DNA of 18,697 bases, taken from Guyanagaster necrorhizus (taxonomy: Eukaryota; Basidiomycota; Agaricomycetes; Agaricales; Physalacriaceae). Of the stretch, positions 10,474-18,697 are shown in pieces. The translations under genes and the position numbers were made by a program. The notes under the pieces are model-generated. The model was given only the letters and a program-made list of their open reading frames with translations. It was not told where the DNA came from and ran no database searches. How positions within the stretch are numbered: position 1 is the stretch's first letter; every line of letters starts with the position of its first letter. The stretch is from contig NW_025064880.1 of NCBI RefSeq assembly GCF_019112545.1, positions 212,121 to 230,817 of the forward strand, written 5' to 3'.

Positions 10474-13426
10474 ATTCATTGAGTTTATTATTTAAATAAG
10501 CTCTAACAACATTTATTTTATGAATGATTAGATTTCTTTGAGTGGCAATTACTATAAGTAGATAGAATGTGTCCAGCCTGACAATAGATGCATATATCTC
10601 AAAGAAATCAATTTCAGATACCTGTGAAAATCCTTTTGCAATGAGTCTGGTCTTGTATCTGGTGATTTTCCCATCACCATTTGATTTCAATCTGTAAGTC
10701 CACTTGCAATCCACAAAAGATCTGTCTTGGGATAATTCTTTCAGCTGTCATATGCCTAGAAAAGTCAATAGATTGTATTCTTCATCTATTGCTTTCTTCC
10801 AATGATGTTAATCTGACCTTGTCTTAGCTTCTTCAAGGCTTTATGGCTCATCACTGAGGTTGTCTGCAGTTTCTTCAACACATGCATAGTCTATTGCAAT
10901 ATTTGCAGCTTCTAAAGATGATTCTTCTGAGATATGCTATTGTTCTGATGTTTTCACAGCTCATGCACTTGGGTTATAAAATATTCAGTAATTTGATTGA
11001 GTTATTGATGCAATCTAGGCTGATTTGTCATATAGCTTGGTCATCTTTCCACATCATATGAGAAAGTTTGATTTGATTGATGGCACATCAAGGGCTGTTT
11101 CCTCTTTTGATTCAGCATTTTTAGCATTTATGGAATCATCTGAAATATCATCATTTTTATTTAGAGTCTGCTTGACTTTGCTCTCTGACACTCATTTGAG
11201 TGATAAAGAGTGAAAGACTACATAGTCAATGTCTATAGGCTCTGTAGTATTGCTTTCAGAGAATATAACATTTTTTGAGATCTGAATCTGTCTGATTTGA
11301 GAGTTGTAATATCTTCAGGCTTTAGATTTATCTGTGAGATCTGTGAAAATAAATTTCTTTGACTTTGGGTTTAATTTTGGCTGCTTGTTGTCTTGCTGCA
11401 ACACTCAGCATTTTATTTCAAACTCTTGGAGTGCTGAAATATCTGGTTTTATGCCTTGAAACACTTCTTCTAGGATCAGATCATTTTTGATAGCTCTAGT
11501 TGGTGATCAATTCTTCAGGTATGTGGTGTATGCCACTGCCTCAGACCATAGAAACTTTGGTAAGTGATATTCTTCTAGCATAGCATATGCATGCTCTATG
11601 AGAGTCTAATTTATTCTCTCAGCAACTCTATTTTGAGATAGAGAGTATGCTGTAGTCAATTTTAACTGTATGCTATTGTCCTAAAAGTATTCCTTTATCT
11701 CTTTATTGATATATTTCTTTTCATTGTCAATCCTCATAAACTTCAGATCCTTTCCTTTATAGACTTTGATGTATTTTTGATACTGCTGGATCTTCTTTTG
11801 AATTTCTATACCTTGCTTTGACTTCAAAAAATACAATATTGTCCTCTGGAATTTTTCATCTGTGAAGCTTATATAATATCTTTCACCATGGATATCCTGA
11901 ATTCAGGCTAGTTCTCACAGATCTGAAAATGTCATTTCATCTATTTCAGCACAGTCTCTTTCAGCTTTCTGTGAAAATGACTTGATATGATGCTTGGTCT
12001 TTATGCAGGCTTTATAATCTGTCTGAGGCTTGGCTGATTCATTTACATCTATTTCTTTGACTATTTTCTTCCTGAATAGTCTTTTTACTGATTCTATATT
12101 TAAGTGACTCAATATCTTGTACTACTTTTGTCATGATCAGACTGATTTTATAGTATGAGTCTAAGTTATTTTTAGAATAATGATGTCAAGACTGTACAGC
12201 TTTAATATCTTATCTCTATGACTGATTGTTTTATCACATGGTGAGACAATATCCATTTGAGGCTCTTTGAATTTGAGTTCAAACCTAGCATCTGTAATAT
12301 ATCTTAGCAAGATAAGATTGAATGATGCACTGAGACAGTGGATACACTCTTTTAGTGTGACTGAGATGATCTTTTCTTCTTCAATCATTTTAATCTTGAC
12401 AGTTCCCTTTCTCAAGCTCTTAGATTTTTCTACACCAATGACTTCATATCCTGAGGTCTCAACATAGTCAGAAAAATATAATCTATTTTTGACTATATAT
12501 CTGGTAGTCTCAGAGTCTCTTAACCATAATGCTTCTGAGAGTGAGGTAAGTGCAACATCTGTTGTACAAAATACATAGTCTTCTTCATCTGAATCTGATT
12601 TGGCAACATGTGCCTAAGTCTGGCCCTTCTCTTTTCCATTTTATGACTTTCCAGTATTCTTCTTTCTATTTGGGCAATTTGTCTTAGTTTTCTCACATCT
12701 GTAACATGTGATTTTTGGGTTGAACTTCTTCTTGCCATATGCTGCAAGTATCATAGTCTAATCAGAAGTCTTTTTTCTTAATTACATATCTTCCTGGAGA
12801 ATTTAAGAAATCAACTTATAGAAATCTTTCAAGTCAGCAGTGTTTACTGATGAGATGAACAAATTTCATGATTCTGGAAGTGATGTAAGCAGTGTAATAG
12901 AGAAGTCCTTCTCCTCAACCTTTTTCTTGAGGGATGCCAGCTCCTTCTGATAGAATCTTATAGTTCTAATATAATTCTTTATGTTTTTTCCTTCTTCACA
13001 TTGAGCTCTAAAGAATTTCCTTCTAACAAAGACAATTCCCATAGGTTCCTTAGACTTATACATATCTTTCAGAGCTTTCCAGGCTTCTGCCAAAGTCTTT
13101 GAACTAGCAATATACACCAGCAGGCTATCTGAAATCCACAAATCTTATTATTAAAAGAGCCTTCCTATTGCTCTTTTTTTAATCTGCTACTAGTGTCATG
13201 TCTGCCAAGGCTGAAGTGCTTTCATCTGCATAATCAATTAGTCTTAAATTGGTTAGGATATTAATCATCTTGATTTTCCAAGTTGGGTAATTTTTCAGGC
13301 TCTTAAGAGGGTCAATTCTGTACATAGACTGGCTACCCATATGGTTTTATGTGTGTATATAAAGTACAAGAGAATGTGAAGTGAGTAGTGATGTAAGTAG
13401 TTTAGTTATGGCCAGAGCCCACAATC

Positions 13427-13631
13427 TATTGAAAGTATAGAGGAGAGTACAGTATAGAGGATTAGATTAGCTAAGAGAGAGAGAGACATTGTATTTATAT
13501 ATATTTTATACTACTTTGAGAGCTTTCTATATATTACTATATAAATTCCAGTCACAGTTCAAGTCAGCTGCTGCTGATAGTCATAGTGTCTTTGAGTACA
13601 TTCTTATACTCACTCAGGATTTATCTCAACA
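13427..13631 (-). repeat. 5' LTR of the Copia element (205 bp)
   Basis: On the plus strand it runs TATTGAAAGTATAG to TTTATCTCAACA, aligning with 8623-8826. The outer TG of the left end has become TA. It contains a short GA run (AGAGAGAGAGAGA near 13475). The sequence between it and the gag start (13341-13426) would hold the primer-binding site; I did not find a convincing tRNA match. Confidence 0.87.
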
Positions 13632-13739
13632 TTGTATATGCTTTAGCAGTTCTCAGATATATCAGAAAAGAAATAGTATTTTATGATTTGAGATTAGTTT
13701 CTTCATTCAAGTTTTTTATCTCAACAAATGTGATATTTT
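13632..13739 (-). pseudogene. unrecognised coding remnant E, right part
   Basis: This 108-base strip lies between the Copia 5' LTR and the LTR of element D. On the minus strand it reads NITFVEIKNLNEETNLKS, one stop, then NTISFLIYLRTAKAYT up to the Copia LTR. Removing the Copia element and one copy of the five-base flank keeps this frame running into the ESKFTINLDHPDN stretch at about 8617. That makes it likely that the Copia element landed in a coding sequence. The product is not recognised. Confidence 0.4.
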
Positions 13740-14191
13740 TGTTAGATTCAAACATCATATGAGTTGAACTTGTGATAAACCAGTATTGTATCATATTTGT
13801 ACAGTCACACTGGAGTTCACTCCTAGTGTTCTACTTATTGTGAGAATCAAGGCCTGTGCAAGTAGGCTCAAGAGTGAGTGATATAGAACAAATTTTAGCT
13901 CAAAGCTGAGTCTGTTACAGTAAGAGCTATGCTACTTGTATATGTTTTAGTCTGAGATAAATATAGCCTTCCCTATTGTGTCTACCTGCAAGTTGAAACT
14001 AAAAAGTGTGTTATAGATGTATGAAACAATAGGATGCATATGTTGTTGAGGTGTCTATTATGAGTTTGCAGTATAATAATGCAAGTCATTCACTATAGGC
14101 ATAGTTATCAGTCCAGCTGAATAGATAATGAGTAAGCACTCATGATTAGATAGACACTTGATAAGATAAGATAAGCAGAAAAATCATAACA
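13740..14191 (-). repeat. 3' LTR of element D (452 bp)
   Basis: On the minus strand it starts TGTTATGATTTTTCTGC and ends GAATCTAACA. It contains the RNA start block (13908-13895) but no clean TATA box at the expected place. Its middle part resembles the B LTR (shared GCTTACTCA and CAACTTGCAG stretches) more than the A, C and solo LTRs. Confidence 0.85.
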
Positions 14192-14630
14192 TTATCCTCT
14201 CTTTAAGACCATCATCTCAGTGGTTATAATTTAAAATGAGAGGCCTATCTAGCAGTCATGATAGATGGCAATAGCATTGTCAGCAGACATCTGTTTTTCA
14301 TTTATCTATTTGTCTGCTAGTTTTTGTTTTAGATGGGAGAGATAAAGGTTGGTGATGTTGAGCTATACTTTATTGCTTATGGCATATAGAATGGAAGCAT
14401 ATTTCTGAATGTCATATTGGCTTTTCATTGCAGTGGTGATCTTTTCAAGTGCTGTTCAGATCTTCTTGTGAATCAGGGTCATTCACTCTGCAAATATTAT
14501 AGATGCAAGAGTCTGAGCAGAGTGTCAGTCTGTAGTTATAATGTTTGAGTGTCAACCATAGTTGGTGAACAATAGGGATTTTCCAGTTGCTGAATGGATG
14601 AGACTATTGTGTTGAAAAGTGGCAAGTGCA
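14192..14630 (-). pseudogene. pol: Gypsy D pol C-terminal fragment (integrase end, chromodomain remnant)
   Basis: Minus-strand translation from 14630 gives LATFQHNSLIHSATGKSLLF and then ITTAMKSQYDIQKYASILYA, SNKV and NLYLSHLKQKLAD. These align one after another with copy B (AAFQHNNRIHSATGKTPFF; TNLHLPRLKQKLRDK). After LKQKLAD the sequence passes at once to INEKQMSADNA, which corresponds to the end of the chromodomain region, so most of the linker and chromodomain is deleted. A polypurine tract, AAAGAGAGGATAA, occupies 14204-14192. No catalytic integrase residue lies in this fragment. Confidence 0.78.
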
Positions 14631-15132
14631 TGTTAAGCCCAAATTCCACATGACTAGTAACACATGATAAACTGACAGAACCTTGCACTTCAGGTTATAC
14701 TGTCAGAGTCCACTTGTGTGTGACTAGTGTTGTGTAGTCAAGGCATTTGCAGTTCGCTCGAGATAAGATGGTGAAGATAAAACTTTAGCTCAAAGCTGGG
14801 GTATTACAGTGAGAGCTATGCTACTTAAATACTGTTCTGTTATCATGCTATAAATAAATGTTCACAAAAGATATTATCTGTCGTAGAGCTGTTACCCCTG
14901 CTGTTGCCAGGCTCTCCACAAAAGCTGTTGTCTTGCTGTTGTGCTGCAAGTTGAGGACAAAAGAGGTATTGTCTCTCTCTTCACAGTATACAGCATCGCG
15001 ATAGGAGAGTGACTGACTGGGTTTGCTGAGTAAGCATTCCCACAGTCCTAAGTGCTGGTCTAAGTGCTCTGACTAAGCAAGATAGGGGTCATTTCTGAGG
15101 AAAAAGAAAAGAAAATAAGAAAAATCATAACA
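14631..15132 (-). repeat. 3' LTR of element B (502 bp)
   Basis: On the minus strand it starts TGTTATGATTTTTCTT, directly after the polypurine tract AAGGAGAGGATAA, and ends GGGCTTAACA. It keeps CTTGCTTAGTCAGAGCAC, a TATTTAAG box and the RNA start block (14798-14785). It holds several CpG sites, including TATCGCGATG near 15000, unlike the other LTRs. It is the longest of the five copies. Confidence 0.9.
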
Positions 15133-15145
15133 TTATCCTCTCCTT
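15133..15145 (-). promoter_or_regulatory. polypurine tract of element B
   Basis: AAGGAGAGGATAA on the minus strand, directly before the 3' LTR. It is preceded by GATGATGGTCTT, the same block found before the LTRs of A and D, so about 25 bases at this junction are family-conserved. Confidence 0.75.
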
Positions 15146-15169
15146 AAGACCATCATCCTGATGGTTGAG

Positions 15170-18100
15170 TTAGAGTAAGTCTTCTGTGCCAGAAGGAGGT
15201 GGCCGATCTGCTGGATGTCTCATTATTTCAGGGGCAGGCTTCAAACAAGTCGAAAGGGTGGTACATTGCTCTCTGCTGTATGTCCCCACCATTTCTGGCT
15301 TGTCCATTGCAGGGTCATCTTCATCATCCTCTTTAACATATTCTCTGCTGTTGGCAGATTGGTTGATGTATATCTGGCTAGATATCATCTCCCTTCCTGT
15401 TGTCACCATATCTAGTTTTGCAGATATAATGTTGAACATGACCCCCTTCATGTCCAATTTATTGATTTTGTGTTTGTAGTCCTGAATCATGTCTTCTGCA
15501 TTCATGTGTTTTTTGTTGATCTATTGATTTGATTCTGGTCCATATCTCTTCCAGCTGACTAAGTAGTCAACAGTTGTTTTCATGCCTCTGCCTCGTGCCT
15601 TAACTTTTCAGATTTTGTGGTTTAGTATCTTATTAATTTTATAGTGTTCTTTATCATCAATGAGTTCTGATAGAGGTGGAGGTGGTCATTCTTGGTTTAG
15701 AAAGGCTGGTGCCACATATGGTGTCAACAATGTTTCGTTAAAAACATTATAAATTTTCCAAGTTATGGGAATTTGCAACCTGTATATAGAGTTTCTGATT
15801 TTTCATAGGACTTTGAATGATCCTGTTCATTTGTCTCTGAGTTTCTGTTTCAGTCTTGGTAGGTGCAGGTTTGTTGTATCCAACCAAACCTTGTTATTGG
15901 TTGAATACTGATGGGCTGTGCATTGGTGTTTGTCATACATGTTCTTCATTGTTGAAGCAGCCTTTTTGAGGGCTGTCTTTGTCTCCTCATAGATTTTTGC
16001 TATTGAAGTTGCAAAATCCTTTGATGCTGATGTCATTGTATGAGCCCATCCTGTTTCCACTACTGGTGGGTTCCACCCATAGTTTACAAAGAATGGAGTT
16101 TTTCCTGTTGCTGAGTGAATTCGGTTGTTGTGTTGGAATGCTGCTAATGCTAGCTATTCTGTCCAATCATCTTGTGGATAGTTGATGAAAAGTCTGAGGT
16201 ACTTTTCGATTTCTTGGTTGGCTCATTCTATTTGGCCATCTGTCTGTGGGTGATATGCCATTGAGGCATTTCATTTGATATTAAGGAGCCGGTATAGGTC
16301 ATCCAAGAATTTGGATACGAATTGTGGTCCTCTGTTGGAGATCACTACTTGCGGCATGCCATACTTTGCATATACCTCATCACATAGTATTTTTGCCCAT
16401 CCTTTGGATGTAAGTTCTGTTGAGCAGATGATTGGAATGATTGCCTTCGAGAACTGATCGACTATGATGATGATGGCATTATAGCCATCACTTTCAGGAA
16501 GTCCTGTTATCATATCCACTGAGATGTGGGTCTATGGTGATAAGGGAATTTCATTCAGATGGAGTGGAGCTGCTCTGAGTTGTGTTGAAGTCTTGCCTCA
16601 TTGGCAAACTTCACAAGCCTTAACATATTGGGTGATATCATGGTCTATTTTTGGCCACTAATACTCCCTCAGGATCAACTCCTTCGTTTTAGTGATCCTG
16701 GGGTGTCCAGCAGTCATGTGATCATGACATGTGGTGATGATGTCACCTCATAGTCCATGATCCCTTGGGATATAGATTTGCCTATCATAGCATATCAATC
16801 TCCCTTCCTTTTTCAGCCCTTGCTCATGATTTAATGATGAGGCAGTTCTCTGATCCCACTTGTGGGGATCCTGAATGGCGCTTTTGATGCGTTTGTGCAT
16901 CTCTTCTTCTATAGGCATGATCATTGCCTGGAAGTGTTCTGACCATAATAATATGATCTCCTTGTTGTCATCTGTTTCCTGGTTATGATCTGCCCTGCAG
17001 CTGAGGAGGTCGGCCTTCTTGTTTGCTGTCCCAGTCTTGTGATGTAGTGTGTAGTCATATTCTGATAGTTCCATAACCCATCTGGCTTGTCTGCGATTAA
17101 GCTTTTGGGGTTGTCGGAAGTATCATAAGTTCTGGTGATCGGTCCAAATTTCAAAAGTCTGATTGGCTTTAATGAGGTAATGCTGCCATTCAGCAAGGGT
17201 GAGCATTATAGCTAGGAGTTTCTTGTTATAGATTTCGTAGTTGTGCTTGGTTACTGTAAGGGCTTTTGATGTAAAGGCAACAGGTCACCATTTGCTGCCT
17301 TGTTCCTGTGAAAGTATGGCTCTGATTGCATCTTCGCTAGAGTTGACTTCTACTTAGAACTTCCTATCTTGGCTAGGAATTGCCAGAACGACATTTTTGG
17401 CTAGATGGCATTTAAGGTCGTTGAATGCTGCCCATTGGGAAATTCTCCAGGTCTATGGGGAATTTCTGGTTAATTGTGTCATAGGTCACACTATTTTGCT
17501 GTAATCTTGGATGAATCGCCAGTAGAAGTTAGTGAATCCAAGAAATGATTGTAGTTCCTTCTTCTTTGTTGGTTTCAGCCATTCGGTTACTCCTGTGATC
17601 TTGATAGGGTCCATTCTGATGCTTCCTTCACTGATAATGACTCTGAGGTATTCCATTTCTAATACCTCAAATTCGCATTTCTTGGCCTTGAGGAAGAGTT
17701 GATGCTTCCTCATGAGTGATAGTACTTATTGTACTATTCTTTGATGTTCCTCCTTAGTTTTGGATATGATGAGAATGTCATCTAGGTAGATCGTCATCTT
17801 TCCTGTGGCAATAAGATCTTTAAAGATGTCATTCATCATCCACTGAAAGGTGGCTGATGAATTGGTGAGCCCGAAGAACATAACTGTTGGTTCGAATAAA
17901 CTGCAGTTAGTTCGGAAAGCAGCCTTCCATTCATCGCCTTCTTTGATGCATACATTGTTATACCCCCACCGAACATCCAGTTTGGTGTAGTATGTTGCAC
18001 CCTGGAGTTTGTCCATTAGTTCCATGATCAATAGAAGTGGATAGCGGTTCTTGATTGTCATTTTGTTGAGCTTCTGATAATCTTGTACTGGTCGGAGTCT

Positions 18101-18546
18101 CCTGTCCTTCTTTTTGACAAAAAAGAAAGGGGATGCCATTGGTGACTTTGATGGTCAGATCCTTCCACTAGATAAGTTCTCTTTGAGAAATTTGTCTAGC
18201 TCTTATTGTTCATTATTGCCTAGTGAGTAACACTTGCAATCTAGGTTGGCATTAGCATTAGGGATTAGTTCGATGGCATGGTCTCAGGATTTCGCATCGG
18301 GTAGTTCATTGAAACTTTCTTTTTTGAATAAATCCCGATAGTCACATGCCTATTTGGGTACCAATTCTTTGAATGTCTTTTCTCCTTTTCTGGCATTAGC
18401 CTTGGCCACTAGGTCATTAGCATGATGTACTGCCTGAATATTAATAGCCCTTTGTAGGTCAATGGCAAGAATGGTTTCACCATCTTTCATTTCTTCATCT
18501 CATCAGTCCTTGAGATCTTCATCCGGTGATATGCAGGCTACATGTC
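15170..18546 (-). pseudogene. pol: Gypsy B pol: RT, RNase H, integrase, chromodomain
   Basis: One frame runs from the inverted repeat (18546) to a TAA at 15170-15172, broken by about two dozen stops but by no frameshift. Reverse transcriptase (about 18180-17480) has [25 protein letters not shown] and the catalytic YLDD at 17788-17777. RNase H (about 17350-17060) has VEVNSS and NKKLLA where aspartate and glutamate are usual, then WTDHQNL. Integrase: zinc domain with HMTAGHPRITKTKEL and CEVCQ (about 16740-16590); first aspartate in SVDMITGLP; the second is asparagine in VVISNRGPQF; a glutamate follows in QTDGQIE. The chromodomain (about 15620-15490) reads VDYLVSWKRYGPESNQ. A tail of about 100 residues includes an acidic KEDDEDDP run and a proline-rich end. 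The product is not functional. Confidence 0.9.
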
Positions 18547-18697
18547 TAGCCCTATAATTTGTAAATTCTGCATAACACACTAGAATATGCTAGTAACTGA
18601 GAATCATTAGCCAGTAGAGGACTATGGCTGAGGCTCCGAGCTGATAGTCATGCTAGTCACCAATACTAAGTCCAAAAGAGACTTTGTAAAATAACAT
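18525..18697 (-). repeat. right arm of terminal inverted repeat
   Basis: The reverse complement of this arm equals bases 1-150 exactly and 151-173 with three transitions. The inner edge coincides with the point where homology to the protease-RT linker of A (about 2790-2830) begins, so the arm is joined to pol here but to gag in the left arm. Its frame is continuous with pol of B (YRARHVACISP, then a conserved stretch ending DGETILA). No LTR features are seen in it. Confidence 0.9.

Larger units (their letters stand above)
8834..13340 (-). pseudogene. Copia gag-pol polyprotein, interrupted by a solo LTR
   Basis: The start is ATG at 13340, with SLKNYPTWKIKM like other Copia gag N termini; the end is TGA at 8834-8836. 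Gag runs to about 12640. A knuckle reads CYRCEKTKTNC, lacking the histidine and normal spacing. Protease (about 12540-12480) has LRDSETTRYIV, where D-S-G-A is usual. GAG-pre-integrase has SHLNIESVKRLF near 12112. Integrase (about 11990-11500) keeps an aspartate in RIDNEKKY and a glutamate in NRVAERIN; neighbouring glycines are lost. Reverse transcriptase starts near 10740 (CKWTYRLKSNGDGKITRYKT), is cut at 10469-10009 by the LTR, and resumes with HVDDMTLL near 9800. RNase H includes STMKAEYMAL and ends IFTKGLPR. Frames differ at about 13145, 12800 and 12500; from 12415 to 9522 one frame holds once the LTR is removed. Confidence 0.9.
8623..13631 (-). mobile_element. Ty1/Copia retrotransposon, full structure, decayed
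   Basis: Two direct LTR copies (8623-8826 and 13427-13631) flank gag, protease, integrase, reverse transcriptase and RNase H in the Copia order, all on the minus strand. Without the solo Gypsy LTR and one target copy the element is about 4,545 bp. The LTRs differ by roughly one base in eight by eye, mostly transitions, so this is an old or heavily mutated insertion. The five flanking bases are CTATA on the left (8618-8622) and TTGTA on the right (13632-13636); they differ by two transitions and may be a decayed target duplication. Confidence 0.92.
13740..14630 (-). mobile_element. 3' end of Gypsy element D, interrupted by element B
   Basis: On the minus strand an integrase C-terminal fragment and chromodomain remnant (14630-14205), a polypurine tract (14204-14192) and a 3' LTR (14191-13740) follow each other as in A and B. 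The element is cut at 14630/14631, where the outer end of the B LTR begins. The rest of D should lie beyond the far end of B, outside the window. The outer flank of D is TTTTT (13735-13739). Confidence 0.82.
14631..18524 (-). mobile_element. Gypsy-type chromovirus B, 5'-truncated
   Basis: Minus-strand copy with protease-RT linker, RT, RNase H, integrase, chromodomain, polypurine tract (15145-15133) and 3' LTR (15132-14631). Gag, most of the protease and the 5' LTR are missing; instead pol abuts the 173-base inverted repeat at the window end. It inserted into the integrase of D; the flank GTGCA (14626-14630) would be one target copy. CpG is frequent here (about 40 sites by eye in 3.5 kb) but nearly absent from A, C and Copia, and pol has no frameshifts, only stops. 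Both facts mark B as the youngest copy. Confidence 0.9.

Noticed and set aside
7211..14191. LTRs at 7211-7678 and 13740-14191 as the pair of one element enclosing remnant E
   Set aside because: The right LTR has a polypurine tract and pol end on its outer side, so it is a 3' LTR of D. The left LTR is followed by a primer-binding-like site and gag, so it is a 5' LTR of C. A shared-LTR tandem array remains possible but is not needed.
15186..15479. Plus-strand open frame of 97 codons with hydrophobic stretches
   Set aside because: It is the complement of the B pol tail, which stays open in the frame that continues from the integrase and chromodomain.
1..18697. CRISPR array, tRNA or rRNA gene, or bacterial-type operon
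   Set aside because: No regularly spaced short repeats, no cloverleaf-like or rRNA-like sequence seen, and all recognisable coding matter belongs to eukaryotic LTR retrotransposons.
1..18697. A new functional multi-gene system
   Set aside because: Every recognisable reading frame is a broken retroelement gene with stops or frameshifts. Only remnant E and the inverted repeat are unexplained, and neither is intact enough to argue for a working system.

Overview
The window is a nested block of dead LTR retrotransposons, most likely from a filamentous fungus. The Gypsy copies are chromoviruses, with a chromodomain after the integrase. There is also a Ty1/Copia element. In-frame stops are dense and mostly look like CGA to TGA or CAA/CAG to TAA/TAG changes, as expected from repeat-targeted or methylation-driven C-to-T decay. 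I found no host gene, no RNA gene and no intact protein longer than about 160 residues. The fungal assignment is an inference from these element types and their decay, not from a marker gene.

Layout, left to right. (1) 1-173 and 18525-18697 are inverted copies of one sequence, identical over the outermost 150 bases. (2) Element A, plus strand, to 6319: gag, zinc knuckle, protease, reverse transcriptase, RNase H, integrase, chromodomain, polypurine tract and 3' LTR. Its 5' LTR is not in the window. (3) Element C, minus strand, 6320-7678: the 5' end of another Gypsy copy (LTR, leader with primer-binding site, gag start), cut off by A. (4) 7679-8622 and 13632-13739: an unrecognised minus-strand coding remnant, E, split by the Copia insertion. 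(5) Copia element, minus strand, 8623-13631, with both LTRs. A solo Gypsy LTR (10010-10468) sits inside its reverse transcriptase, flanked by a perfect 5-bp target duplication. (6) Element D, minus strand, 13740-14630: 3' LTR and the C-terminal end of pol. (7) Element B, minus strand, 14631 to about 18524: 3' LTR and most of pol, inserted in the integrase of D and lacking gag and a 5' LTR.

All five Gypsy LTRs (A, C, D, B and the solo copy) belong to one family. They start TGTTAT, end in AACA, and share a CAGCTTTGAGCTAA block about 32-34 bases after a TATA-like box where that box survives. The complement of that block lies next to the 5' LTR of C, which suggests Tf1/sushi-type self-priming. 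Insertion order can be partly read: E before Copia, Copia before the solo LTR, C before A, D before B. CpG is nearly absent from 1 to about 14.6 kb and common in B, so B is the youngest layer. The window's main value is as a record of TE nesting and decay, and for the perfect inverted repeat at its exact ends.
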